From Meconema thalassinum (lineage: Eukaryota > Arthropoda > Insecta > Orthoptera > Tettigoniidae), in the NCBI GenBank assembly GCA_946902985.2, contig OX336396.1, forward strand, positions 234,004,297 through 234,068,296: DNA of 64,000 bases, written 5' to 3'. This document shows positions 19,955 through 31,242 of the stretch, piece after piece. The position numbers and the translations under genes are program-made. Position 1 is the stretch's first letter; each line of letters opens with the position of its first letter. The notes under the pieces are model-generated. The model did not search any database, had not been told where the DNA came from, and was given only the letters and a program-made list of their open reading frames with translations.

Positions 19955-20388
19955 ATGTGGCTTCAGTGGCGTAGTTGGTAGCATGCTGAACTGCTGTGCC
20001 CAAGATAGTGGGTTCAAACCCGGCCGAAGTCGTCGGATTTTTTTAAGAGCGTAAAAATCCTTCAGTATGCCTTCCTTCGGTGGGGAACTAAAGCCGACGG
20101 TCCAATGTCATAGATTTATGGCATGTAAAATATCCTTCCACAGACTAAACTTGTGTGAAGCTGAATTTCTGGGTTAGATTTCGTTGGAACGCTCAATCAA
20201 AGTTCCAACGTTCACCACTAGGTATTAGTGACATCTGGTAGCAAAAGTTGGAACTACTTGAAATTGAACGGAAATTGTAGCTCACCCTACGGGTGTCCAC
20301 TTGAAGCAGCTGCAGCACCCTGGCGAGCCAAACATATCCTCGGACACTCCGGGCACTAAATGCCATTCGATAAATAAATAAATAAATA
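19955..20388 (+). repeat. SINE family A (AATA-tail variant), full length
   Basis: The target duplication ACAGGAATA flanks it (19946-19954 and 20389-20397). The head has GGCGTAGTTGG and GGTTCAAACCC. The body runs through cagtatgccttccttcgg and aactacttgaaattgaacgg, then a tail block (agctcaccctacgggtgtcc, ctcggacactccgggc) and a terminal run of TAAA. This copy defines the second tail variant, shared with 26658-27085 and the pair near 61 kb. Confidence 0.9.
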
Positions 20389-20451
20389 ACAGGAATACAC
20401 ATTGAGCTGATGCGTGGTATGGTGAATAAGTACACAACGCGAGTAGCAATA

Positions 20452-21211
20452 CAGTACTCCCTCTGTAATCCGGCATCTCAGCTCTCCAGCACTCCCAGTA
20501 ATCCGGCGTTTTGTATTCGAGTACGAGCTCAACACTTGATTTGATAATGTGTTCCCAATACTGTACAATGTTTCCCACGCAGCGACAAGACTATATAGTG
20601 TCTGAGTAAACAATGCATTGGCGCCAAGAGCGATGAATCGCGCACGCCCCTCTCAGGTGCTTAGTGTAGGACAGTTGTACTGTAGTACAGTAGTGTTGTG
20701 TTGAAGATGGCATCCGTGCAGAAAAAACGTAAACATAAAACTCTATCTTTATTAGATAAACATGAAATCATAAAGCGGCTTGAAAAGGGCGAAACGTTCA
20801 CTAGTGTTGCTAACGAATACGGTGTTGGTCGAGCTACAGTTCATAACATAAGAAAAAACAGTGATAAAATAAAGTAGTTTTTTAAGACGAATGAAAATTT
20901 AAAAAGTAAACAACCTACATTGAAAACTGGTGAAAATCCTAAAGTTGACGATAGTGTCTATGCTTGGTTTTTACAAGAACGTGGTAAGCAAAAGACAAAC
21001 GCTGCATATTTCCAGCCGTCTACTTCCAAGGAATAACGTGGGTTATAATATGATGTATTTTCATACTGTTTTACTTTGTATAGTACAATGTAATTAAAAC
21101 AGATTTTTAAATGGTATCTGTGTTTTTCTCGATATTTTCCAGTAATCCGCCGTTTTCGATAATCCGGCAGTGCTCTGGTCCGATATCTGCCGGATTACTG
21201 AGAGAGCACTG
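20452..21211 (+). mobile_element. pogo/Tigger DNA transposon, internally deleted
   Basis: The terminal repeats begin CAGTACTCCCTCTGTAATCC (20452) and, inverted at the right end, CAGTGCTCTCTCAGTAATCC (21211). TA dinucleotides flank both sides (20450-20451 and 21212-21213). CAGT-type ends with TA duplications are typical of the pogo branch of Tc1/mariner. The element retains 760 bp, with the start and end of a transposase gene. Confidence 0.85.
20707..21036 (+). pseudogene. pogo/Tigger transposase N-terminus, deletion derivative
   Basis: The ATG at 20707 begins MASVQKKRKHKTLSLLDKHE, then IIKRLEKGETFTSVANEYGV and GRATVHNIRKN. This is a psq/CENP-B-type helix-turn-helix. A TAG at 20875-20877 interrupts the frame. 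In the same phase it continues with a second helix-turn-helix segment (VYAWFLQERGK) and finishes at 21034-21036. The DDD catalytic core is missing through internal deletion. The N-terminal domain would bind the terminal repeats. Any surviving peptide could at most compete for binding. Confidence 0.75.
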
Positions 21212-21213
21212 TA

Positions 21214-22500
21214 TTAATAAGTATAATATTGATTCGGTTATTGCTCTCAGTCTTATTTTTTTATTAGCCGTCTGTCTGTTAGGTAGTCAGCCCGAAGGCT
21301 GGTTGGATCCTGAAAAAGTACCGTCATTAGGTTATGTGGGTAGATACCCACAAAAATACCAAGGCAGCGCTATATTGAGGCGTACTAGGCAAGATGAGGA
21401 GTGAGGTAGTTTCCCATTGCTTTCCTCACTTTCTTAAATCATATTTTAATAGAATTAGAAACTATCTCCATGTCTCGTGCGGTTCTGTGTTTTTAGGGCT
21501 AGTGAACGAGCTAAAAATACGAAGCGACTTACTGAACAGGAATTCTATGACGTTATAACGCAAGAAGTTGGATGAGACGCAGATATTTTCGAGGAAGAAT
21601 TTATACAGGAAAATGATGACGTTAAAAAACAAAATTGCCTTAACTATTCTGCCTTTTGAACAGTTGATTTAATGTGTTTATTAGGATAAAAATTTTACGC
21701 TAAGTGATTTCGTGACATTATTCTCTTGGTGAACAATATTCACCTCGCGTGTAGTTATTAAATATGAATAGGTCCGTGTAGTCAAAGGATAAGTAAGCAT
21801 AGATGTCCTCATTCCTGAGCGTAACATTCATCAAGCTATTTCTTTTGAAATACGTATTGAACCCATGTACTGTTGGTTCAAGCGCCGAATCCATCATTTA
21901 TTGGTAAAAGAAGGGAGGAATAATACAGTCCTTAGAATGACTTGGAAATATTTTATGCAAGAGGACTGGTATAATGTTGTGCAATAATAAGAGTCCAGGT
22001 GGCACCAGGAAATGATATCACGCGTGACGCACCGATAGGGAGCCGATCATAGCTATTAATAGAATTAAAAACTTTTCGCTGGGAGTGAGCGAGAAGAGGT
22101 TTCGGAAATAGATCTTACGCAGCACTAAAATGGCAACCTCGCATTTGTGCAAGAAGAAGAATAATTAAATTTAAGCCATTTGCGAGAATATAATTAACAA
22201 AAGATATACATCATTGTGAATCATTTTGGAATAGAGATTTTTGTGTGGGAAAAGATGGTCTAATAATTGCACAGGAAAGAAGTGCAAACGCAGCATGACG
22301 TAGTTAAAAGTTCCCCGAGACCCGAGGTGGTAGGGATTAAAAATCAACTGCAACACCCACATATCTGAAGAGCAAATTTTATTTAATATCTCGGAATTGT
22401 ACGATCGATTTTCATGTGCAAAGAAGTCAGTTTACGTTTAGAAAACGGGCTGTCCAGAGATGTAATTTTCAAAAGTGTGCGACTATTGCTTCAAAAGTTA
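21214..22500. other. Unassigned stretch with weak transposase-like frame
   Basis: Around 21500-21660 a plus frame reads NTKRLTEQEFYDVITQEVG, a stop, then DADIFEEEFIQENDDV. This faintly resembles the acidic N-terminus of a piggyBac-type transposase, but no core domain follows. The remainder to 22500 shows no repeat or gene. Confidence 0.3.
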
Positions 22501-25500
22501 GTTATGAAAAAGACGAGGATTTTATCTTTTTGTCGCCGATTTGTATAAAAGCCCTGGCAGAGCCAGGCCAATCATGCAGTTTTAGTCCGTCCAAACGACG
22601 TGACGTGACGCTACATCACATCGTTAATGCAGTTTTAGTCCGTCCAGGGGACGTGACGCTACATTACATCGTTAATGCAGTTTCCGACAGCCTGAGGGCA
22701 CGGTGCTGTTTCGCAGATCATCAGAGCGCCGAGACGCTGCACGATGAAGCTTCACAGTATAAGAAGTATCAATTAGTATCGCCGTGTGAAGACTTAGTAA
22801 AATCCTAGTACAGGATTTAGTTCAGCAAGCGTCAGTCTTTATAGTGAAAAGTTCAGTATTACAGTCAAAGTTAAGCTGCGAACTTAAAGAACAGGCGATA
22901 GGTCTTCAAATAACAGTTCAGTTAAACGACAGAAAGTATCGTAACGTTTTGAAGTACCAACGATAGTGAAACAAACATTTCTAGCAAAGTTAAGGAACCC
23001 GATCAGGGTCGGACGAAATAAGTAACGCCTAGTGTACCGAAAAGATAGGAACTAGAGCGCAGTATAATAAGAAGTGAGAATTTAATCCAAAACGTTGTCT
23101 TCAGGAGACAAGCGAACAATAATAAGCAATAAGCTACGAAACTAAGGAAAAGCAATAAATGCTAGGGAAATAGGAAGGTCACCGATAAAGTATTCGAGAG
23201 GCCGTAAACAGGACAGACTTTCACTAGACAAACTAAATAGTGTCTAGAAAGAAATGACTTCGAGCTAGTAAAAATAGAAGCCGATAGTCAGAAAACCGGA
23301 TTTGAAGATTTACCGTTCCAGGGAGGGGTAGATTGATCGAGACTTTCATCATCTGGCTAGATTAGGGAGCCGACGTCTAAGAGTGTCGCCCTTGGAAACG
23401 GGGAAGAAAGAAATCACGTGTGTAAGGCAAAAATCAAAGCCTCAGTGATTAAAAGCAGTGTAATGTAAATATAGTAAAATCTGTTTTAGTTTTATAATTT
23501 TTAGTGAATTTATTTGTGTATGATAAAAGAATACAAAATTGTATTCAATATGTTACTAGTGTTTAAGGTAAATAATGTGTATGTGTATCAAGAAGTGTCA
23601 TTGTGTGAAATGGGATTAATGAAGATGGCTTAAACACATTGAGTGGGCAAAAATGAAACATCGCTGGAGAATTCGGTCGGTGACCGTAATATCATGTGAG
23701 TAACCATTTCTTTATGTTATGTGTTGGGAAGATTTGCGTACAAGCCACCTGAGAACGAAAGAATAGGGTTGTTTTTGAATAACAAATAACAAAATAATAG
23801 TGCGATCTGAACGATTAAGATTGAGAAAGTATAAAATAATTAAGTGAAATAAATAAATCCCTTGGGGGAAATGTATGAAATAAAATATCAGTGTATTTGA
23901 TAATTGATTTAAATATGTGAAAGCAAGCGTAATAATAATAATAACAATTTTATAAATGAATGAAGATTATGATGATTTATATAAAAAAGTAGTACCTTAT
24001 GAGCTCCTTTAAATGAATTAATACATGTTATGAACACATGTTCTTAAGGTAAAGCGATTATTACCTCGGGAGAGGAGTAATATAGAATTGAGATGTACAA
24101 TCAAATGTTGATTTTGAATTATCAGTTCATTGAAGGCAACTTGGCAGTAAAGTAATAGCGCAATGTAGCGCATTGAAGTATTTTGTCACGCTAGGAAGGC
24201 GTTGAACCTAAATATACTCGGTAACACTAATTATGAGGGGCAGTTGGTCGTGGTAATTGAGCTATGGTATGTCCTCTAAATAGTGATGTGATCACGAGGC
24301 CATGTGTGTATTGTATTATAAAAGGGTGCGAAATCTTTATTGTATTAGGAGCGCAGGTTCAAGGTTAAAAAGGCCGCCCTAAGTCGCGAATGTTATAAGT
24401 CCTCCAGTATGGGATATGGTTCCCGAGGCAGTTGAAAGAATCGAACCCAGATTCGTCTATGTTTAAACCCCTAAATATTTGTTGTTGTATTGAATTATTC
24501 TTACCCGCCAATGAGGACACTTCATAATTAATAAATGCCGAGTTTAAGAGGATAGGTTGGTGGAACCTAAATATGTTGTTAAAATAAGTAGAATGAAAGC
24601 CTTGCTTGTTCAAAGAACTGCATTTAAGAAACAGCTGTATAAAGCTGAGGGTAACTCGTCTCTTGTGAGTATGACCGTGAAGTTCCTGCTCCCGGCCATA
24701 AATCACGCTAAGTGGCCCAGGCCAGACCCTTACTATTGATGTGTTGTGGTAGGTCTGAAGAGCCGTCAGTTTGAAGTTATAATACACAGAGTGTTAAGAG
24801 TTTGTTTTAACGACCCGGTCTTCGAACCGAGGATCTTTTAGATGAAAATTACCGCTTGCAAGTTCAGATCGTTGCTTTCTTATGAGATAATGGTCTTTTA
24901 AGACAAATAATGATAAATTCCTAATGTAATGTTATATAATATAGTGATTCACGAGTTTAGTGAAGACATTTAGATTCCGGGAGTCATCTTAATTTTTGAC
25001 GTGTTCAAGTAGTCTTCTGTAACTCGGGAGTACGCAAATGTTTCCCAATCACGGTAGTGAATTGTTGACTAAAGAGAGATGGTAACCTGAGAACATTGTG
25101 AAAGCCAAAAATTTAAGTGAAAGAGTAACAGTACTTTAATAAGAATTATATATTTTTTGATTATAAGATACTCATATAATATGAAGTGATGTATTGTAAA
25201 AGAATAACACAGTGTATATAAAAAGTATCGAGCCATGTGGAGCTCTTGATTTTATGGAATTTTAAAAGGACACTATATGGAAGTGAAAAGAAATATAAGT
25301 TTGTTGGTTTATGAAACACCATTTATTATGATTTAACCTTTGTTTTATTATGTATTCCTTGTTCACTCTGAACAAGTTAGAATTATGGGTCAGTATTTTA
25401 TTTGTTTAATTTGTTGTAGCGCCATATATTTGAGTAATTAAATGTTTTATAGTAGGTGTTGATTTTGTTTATTATTTTGGAAGTGTATCCTCTATTTAAT
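22501..25500. other. Long AT-rich block, possible solo long LTR
   Basis: A TATA-like tgtataaaagccc stands at about 22543. It is followed by a 50-bp direct repeat (aatgcagttttagtccgtcc at about 22574 and 22627, each with gacgtgacgctacat). Downstream are 2.5 kb of AT-rich sequence without frames, apart from a minus-strand 140-codon frame (24365-24787) with no recognisable domain. The layout recalls the promoter and tail of the long Gypsy LTR at 53742-57615, but I see no sequence match and no clear borders or duplications. Confidence 0.3.
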
Positions 25501-25889
25501 CCAAAATGTGTAAGTCACAGAGTGGGAGAACATACCATAACCCCGGTAATCCCGATTTGAGCATTGCTGGCATACTGTGATTTGCATATTTCATGCTGAA
25601 TGGACACAGTATAATGTTAATAATGATGTTAATAATAATACTAATTATCAAGGTTCCGATGTTTAGAACCTCAAGAAACGAGAAATACACAGGCAAATAT
25701 GCCCTAAAATACTGAAATATGATCCAAAAAGGTAAAATATGACCTAATATATTTACATGTTTTCTAAAAACAAGTGTTAATAATGTAGTGAAATGTTGTG
25801 TTTATTATTAATTCTACATTCAAACCTTAAAAAATGCTGATTTCTTGAATAGGCCTACGATAAGAATGTTTATGTTCGACCCTGGCGAA

Positions 25890-26335
25890 ATGTAAATGTT
25901 ATATATCAGATAACTGTACTATAATGAGCCTCAAGTTTTCATTATGAAACAGTTTCTCCCACCAATCAGAGCTCAAGGAACAGTTGTGTGACCAATTAGG
26001 TAAGGAGAGCATCGCACCTGTGCTCACTTCCATGGCCCCCTATTTTAAATTTCACTGCATGGCGAGTGTCATAGTGAGGCATTCCAGGAGGCCATGGTAA
26101 AATACAAGGCATTCTCTGCGTCCCATGCGGTCTGCTCAGTACAAAAAACTGGTGAAATCTCGGCAGATATTTATGAATATTTATGTTCGAACATAAAATA
26201 GTTATAATTATCGTCGAACATAAACAGTCGTATGCAACTCGCCTATAATGGCAATACATAACACACGAGTTTGTTTATAAAACGAGCGCAGCGAGTTTTA
26301 TAATTTCCATACGAGTGTCTTAATGTACTATTTTG
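25890..26335. repeat. Foldback repeat, copy 2
   Basis: It matches 3780-4255 over most of its length (agtttctcccaccaatcaga, ggaggccatgg, tatttatgaatatttatg, tatgcaactcgcctataatg). The right-hand stem has the inner segment in the opposite orientation to copy 1 (ataaaacgagcgcagcgag, then ttttataatttccatacgag). Confidence 0.6.
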
Positions 26336-26496
26336 CTACCAATAACGGCGTTACATTTACAGATACATTTAGTAAGGCCATTACTCCCTCGTTACCACAA
26401 AATGGAACTGCACCTACAGTAGTAACGGTGAAACATTATGCTTCTTGCCAGTTTCTGAAATTTTGCTTCCTATCTTATGATTTCCGTTTACTGTAG

Positions 26497-26567
26497 TTAG
26501 TTAGTTAGTTAGTTAGTTAGTAAGATATTGATGCTTTAAGGGGTAGAACTACGAGGTCACCTGCCCC
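26497..26567 (-). repeat. Very short SINE-tail insertion
   Basis: A near-perfect 15-bp duplication (ttccgtttactgtag at 26482-26496; ttccgtttactatag at 26568-26582) flanks only 71 bp. The insert consists of GTTA repeats and a ctttaaggggtagaac block, also seen near 8830. It is a severely truncated retroposed copy. Confidence 0.65.
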
Positions 26568-26657
26568 TTCCGTTTACTATAGATAGTTCTTAATTTACTA
26601 TACATAGTTATTTTAATGCTTCTTGTAGCCTATATTTTGGGATTGTATGAATGAATG

Positions 26658-27085
26658 AATTATTTATTTTATTTATTTATCGTATGGATTTTAGTGCCGG
26701 GAGTGTCTGAGGACGTGTTCGGCTCGCTTGAGTCTGTATCTTCTTCTAGCGGACACCCATAGGGTGAGCTACAATTTCCGATCAACTTCAAGTAGTTCCA
26801 ACTTTCACTACCAGATGTCAATGATACCTAGTGGTGAACGTTGGAACTTTGATAGAGCATTCCAGCGAAATCTAACCTAGAAATTTAGCTTCACACAAGT
26901 TTAGTTAGTGGAAGGATCTTTTACATGCCATAAATCTATGACATGAGACCGCCGGCCTTACTTCCCCTCCGAAGGAAGGCATACTGAAGTATTTTTACGC
27001 TCTAAAAAATCCGATGATTTCGGCTGGGTTTGAACCCGCTATCTTGGGCACAGCATGGTACCAACTACGCCACCGAAGCCGCTAC
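26658..27085 (-). repeat. SINE family A (AATA-tail variant), full length
   Basis: The duplication TGAATGAATG flanks it (26648-26657 and 27086-27095). The tail (ttattttatttatttatcg) is on the left and the tRNA head (complement of GGTTCAAACCC, accaactacgccaccgaag) on the right. It is collinear with 19955-20388 in reverse. Confidence 0.9.
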
Positions 27086-27126
27086 TGAATGAATGTTGGA
27101 GATAATTTATTCCAGCGTGTTTGAAC

Positions 27127-27438
27127 ACGACTGGCCCCATGGTGTTGGGGTAGCGTGCCTGCCTCTCAACGGAGGCCTCGGGTTTGATTCCCGGCTCCGT
27201 CAAGGATTTTAGAAACTGACCTGAGGGCTGGAACGGGGTGCACTCAGCCTCGTGAGGACAATTGAGTAGCTGTCTGACAGTGAGGCAGCGCCTCGATCAC
27301 GAAAACCAAGATTAACGGCCGAGGGAACCCGATGCGCTGATCACGTGTCACCCCAATATATGCAGGCCAAATGGCTGAGCAGCGGTCGCTTGGTAGGCCT
27401 AGGCCCTCACGGGCTGTAGTGCCAGGGGTTTATTATTA
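27127..27438 (+). repeat. tRNA-derived SINE (family E)
   Basis: The duplication TGTTTGAAC flanks it (27118-27126 and 27439-27447). The head is rich in tRNA-like pairs, with ttggggtagcgtgcctgcc and the B box GGTTTGATTCC (about 27182). The body has ggccgagggaacccgatg, and the 3' end is tttattatta. It is present once in this window. Confidence 0.85.
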
Positions 27439-27534
27439 TGTTTGAACTCGAGTATGTATTGTACCCGAGGGTATCGTTGTTGGTTGATAATAGTGTCTTC
27501 CTATTTGTGTTCGTGTTGTTCATACGAGGGAAGT

Positions 27535-28086
27535 TCAGAAAATACGTTTTGTCGTTTCATTTCTCAGGGACATTGCCAAACTGACACACACCATGGCATC
27601 ATGAACTACACCTTGCATTATGTTTTCGACATAGTCGCCACTGACATTGAGACAATTGTCGTAGCTTGCAATCAGTTCGAAGAAACCACTCTGGTAAAAC
27701 TCACTGCCCTGTGATGTAAGGAATTGTCGCACAGCCTGCTCCAGGGTCAGGTTTCTCGGTATTTATCTTGTGAACACTTTTCGATAACCTAACACATTAT
27801 GGAGCATGTGATGGGCCCGGGCATGACCATTATGCAGTGTGGACGCGACGTCTGGCACCGTTATGCGCATGCCCGCTAACACCATGCCCTGTACTCGAGG
27901 AGAGTTCACTGAGCATAAAACACCAGCGCAGCGGTCGACCATTTGACGAGACATGACCGCTTCACCATACACGGTCTGTAGGCGTTCATGAATGACTGAC
28001 ACACTAGCCCCACGTGCTCTTTCATACCGGATAACAGCACGTACTTCCATTGGCGACCACATTGTCAGTACAAGTCTGTCTGCCAT
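27535..28086 (-). pseudogene. mariner transposase, catalytic core deleted
   Basis: The minus-strand ATG at 28086 opens MADRLVLTMWSPMEVRAVIR, with the helix-turn-helix RARGASVSVIHERLQTVYGE. This is followed directly by ITVPDVASTLHNGHARAHHM and LHNVLGYRKVFTR. The C-terminal piece lies in another phase (TLEQAVRQFLTSQGSEFYQS). Between the KVFTR block and the C-terminus the aspartates of the DD34D triad and about half the protein are missing. The remaining parts match mariner transposases in order. It is a non-functional deletion derivative. Confidence 0.8.
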
Positions 28087-28689
28087 CGTGAGATGTACTT
28101 GAATGATATCGGGCACGCCAGTCTGCTGCTCCTCACTCTTCGTCAAAGCTCTGCGCATGCGTCATTCCCCATCCGCTGACGCTCCTTCCATGTATGTATT
28201 ATTATGGCCATTGTTTGTATTACCTGATGTACAGTTACTAGCGCGCAGGTGTGTACTTGACATTTAAAGCACAGCGGTAGGAGCGAGGAGTAGAGTGGTG
28301 CAGGGAATGTGCTAAAAACTTTTCTATCTGAGAATATTGACGCGCGTGAGAGTGGGTTCTCACAATCAGACACAGACACGCACAGTGTGGCAAATGTTTT
28401 ACGCTGCAGTACTATCAGTGGCGTAACTAGGGTTTGCTTCTGGAGGGGGATGAGCGTAATAAAATCTAAACTAATAATAAGCTATGAAGAGCGTTTTATT
28501 AGGTCTGTGCTCTTCATAGGATAGAACTATTCTCTTTTATTTCAAAGTTTTTCTTTTCTTTCCTTTCTCTCTTTTGTTTCTAAATATAGATTTTGTTTTA
28601 GGTTTTTATGTGTTATTTTTGTGTTTTGAGCTTTGATTTGTTGTTTGTTTTTACTTTCTTTTTTGATTTTTTGTTATTGCTTTTCAGCC

Positions 28690-29895
28690 TATTTTCAATT
28701 TTGAAAAAATAGGCTTATGAGATCACCTTATGTCCATGTGTGTGTGCGTGTGTGTATGTGAGGTGTGTGTATGTCCTCTCCCCCTAATATCGTCTAAACG
28801 GCTGGAGCGATTTCAATGAAACTTGGTAAGATCATAACACTATTCCGGACGACCCCGACCGTACCCTCCAAATTTTGTTATGTCTCACCAATCCAACATG
28901 GCGGCTGTGCGAAATATTTCACCAGCATTCAATATCTCCGAAACTATTCCCGATATCACCCTGGATTTTTTTTACGGTGATAAAAGGATCTACTAGAAGT
29001 TCACCTATGTGACTTTTGAAAAACTGGTAACTACAATACCAACATGGCGGCCACGCGAATTTACGACTTTTAAATAGACGTTTCTCGCGATTTAACCAAC
29101 CAAACGCAATAAAACTTGGTACAGTAAATGTTTATACACATTGTAATGCACTGGTATCTAATTTAGTTCAATTGTTTACATAACCTCAAGATGGCGGCTT
29201 TGCGAATTTTAAAATTAATTTTTTATTTCTGTGTCGTAGTCATGCGATCGAAGTGAAAGTTTGAATAATGAACCTACGCAATAATTTTCCTTTAATGGTA
29301 CATGACTCTATGCCCTATACATATAACAATCAAACATGGCGACCATCCGAAATATTTAGACGGTTCTCAATATCTACGAATCTATTACATCAATCAAACT
29401 GTTTTTTTTTTATTATAATAGGGGCTATGAACTTAAGTTCACCTATAGGACTTTCCATAACCTGGTGATCACAAATCCAACATGGCGGCGATGCGAAGTA
29501 TAGATATTCACATGGACGAATCTCGCAATTTAACCATCCGAGTGCTGTGAAACTTGGTACAGTAAATCCTTATACAAATGTTAATCCACTGGCATCTAAT
29601 TTATTTCAATTGTTTCCATAACCACAAGATGGCAGCTGTGCGAAATTTTAAAATCTCGTTTTTACTTCTGGTGTCCTAATCATGCGTACTACACGTACAC
29701 AATAATATTAATGTAACAGTACATAACTCTAAGACCTACATAGGCCTATATAAAACTCCAATATTTAGTCGGTCGTCAATATCTACGAATCTATTACAGC
29801 AATCGAACTGAAATTTTGTATGTTGATAGTGGCAATTAACATAAATAGGATATATGAAAATAGGCTGTATAGTTCTACACGGAACTACTTGAGTT
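28690..29895 (+). mobile_element. Hairpin-capped tandem-repeat element, copy iii
   Basis: The left end is a palindrome, cctattttcaattttg and aaaaaataggcttatgag, then a TG-rich microsatellite (28735-28775). The right end, atgaaaataggctgtatagt followed by tctacacggaact, is the inverse of the left end of copy i. The interior has two to three diverged units with atttcaatgaaacttggta, aacatggcgg and aatatctacgaatctatta. The T-rich text on the left (atagattttgtttt, tgtgttatttttgtg) recurs to the right (about 29907), as if a larger segment was duplicated around the insertion. Confidence 0.65.
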
Positions 29896-29899
29896 TTCA

Positions 29900-30295
29900 T
29901 TGATATAGATTTTGTTTTCTATTGTTTATGTGTTATTTTTGTGTTTTTAGTTTTGATTTAGTGTTTGATTTTGCTTTTGTTTTTTATTTTTTGTTATTGT
30001 TTTTTACTTTGTGTTTTTGTTTGTTGTTCCTTTTACTTTTGCTTTTGTTTTAATTATGCAATTTTAGTTTTTTCTGCTTTGGCTTTTGCTTTTTGCTTTG
30101 TTTATGCTTTTAATTTTGCTTTAGTTTTTCTGCTTTGTTTTCTGCTTTTGTTTTTGATGTTGGTTTTTGCTTTGATTATGCTTTTAATTTTGCTTTAGTT
30201 TTTTTGCTTTTTTTGATTTTTGATGTTGGTTTTGATTTTCTGTCTTTGTTGTTTTCTTGTTTTTTGTTTTTGCTTTAATCTGAAAATTAGTTTTA
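29900..30295. repeat. T-rich low-complexity tract
   Basis: Irregular repeats of tttgctttt and ttttgatttt make up this tract. The 77-codon Phe/Leu/Cys-rich frame 29965-30198 is a product of composition and not a gene. Confidence 0.75.
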
Positions 30296-30499
30296 TTCAA
30301 AATAAGCATTTCATCGAATTACGTATTTTTATTATTTGGCTCTGGCAGGGGATTTATCACCCTGATCTCCCAGCGTAGTTACACCACTCAGTAGTATATC
30401 GGGGAAGTGGGTTGTGGAAGTGCAGAGCTACGTGCCGGTATCTGAACATTCTGCTCCTGCAATAAAATGACGAAACTTACTTTCGGAACTTCCCTCGTA

Positions 30500-31200
30500 C
30501 TTGTAAATGTTATTGTTAATTATTATATTGTCACACGTGGAGTATGTCTGTCTGACAATGAAGTATACATACCTATGCATTACTCCTCAACTCTGGAAAT
30601 GACATTGAGGCTTGGAGACACTCAAAACAAGAAACAACCCAGTAAGCTATTGCAATGTTACATGATAGAATTTCTTGGCAACTGAGAGAGGAGCAGACTA
30701 GAACGAACGGAAGTTCGCTTCACATCACCCCTGCTGTGTACTGGTAGTGGAATTCATCTCAGTGTAGCTGCTTGTTGGCTGGCTGGCTGGCACAATACAA
30801 TATCTTTGCTCTTTGGCACATTTCACTTTTACTTCAACCAGCCAAGAACTTAACTTCTCCTCTTCTGAGTTCAAAGTTTAACCCCTAGCGATATAGAGCT
30901 CACTCTACTTCAGCTGAGAAACTATAACGATGCTGTGAATAATAAAAGTAAGAGGGAAAACATATTGGAAACAGTTTCTTCATTTCATCATTTCTCTCTT
31001 TCTTTCACGTGGAAGATTTAGGTGAGCTTTATCATTATGAATGTTCCAAACAAAGTATTTACGATTTACCAACTTTTAAAACGCAATTAAGGATACTTTT
31101 TTGTTTGCTCCAGACTGTTGAAAGTAATTTCGTAGATTAATTAGGGAAATGACTTTAAATCGTTCTTTCTCTGCTTCAGAATTCTACGTGGTGATGTGTA
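30500..31200. other. Spacer without recognised features
   Basis: A 72-codon plus frame (30467-30685) begins inside the mariner end and shows no domain. No repeats match elsewhere in the window. Confidence 0.4.
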
Positions 31201-31242
31201 AGTGGGACTAGTTTGAGTTGTTGTTGATTCTTTAAGGGCTTT

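Larger units (their letters stand above)
28416..30389. mobile_element. hAT-like element nested in mariner
   Basis: Ends CAGTGGCGTAACTA (28416) and, inverted, GAGTGGTGTAACTA (30389) match at 12 of 14 positions. Direct repeats AGTACTAT (28408-28415) and AGTAGTAT (30390-30397) agree at 7 of 8 positions, which fits the 8-bp duplication of hAT elements. No transposase frame is visible. The interior is T-rich sequence plus a hairpin-capped tandem-repeat element. Repbase-type comparison would be needed to name the family. Confidence 0.65.
27525..30497 (-). mobile_element. mariner transposon with nested insertions
   Basis: Terminal repeats start CGAGGGAAGTTCAGAAAATA (27525) and, inverted, CGAGGGAAGTTCCGAAAGTA (30497). 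TA lies on both outer sides (27523-27524 and 30498-30499). The transposase relic reads on the minus strand at 27535-28086. The 5' untranslated side is expanded from a normal few hundred bases to over 2 kb by a hAT-like insertion at 28416-30389. Without that insert the element would be about 1 kb, slightly under the 1.3 kb usual for mariner, in line with its missing catalytic core. Confidence 0.85.

Noticed and set aside
22416..22808. 130-codon plus frame across the TATA-like region
   Set aside because: It overlaps a promoter-like motif and a direct repeat. Its translation repeats because the DNA repeats.
24365..24787. 140-codon minus-strand frame
   Set aside because: No domain, no codon bias visible and no supporting context in an AT-rich block.
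29965..30198. 77-codon hydrophobic membrane-protein-like frame
   Set aside because: It is a translation of a T-rich low-complexity tract.
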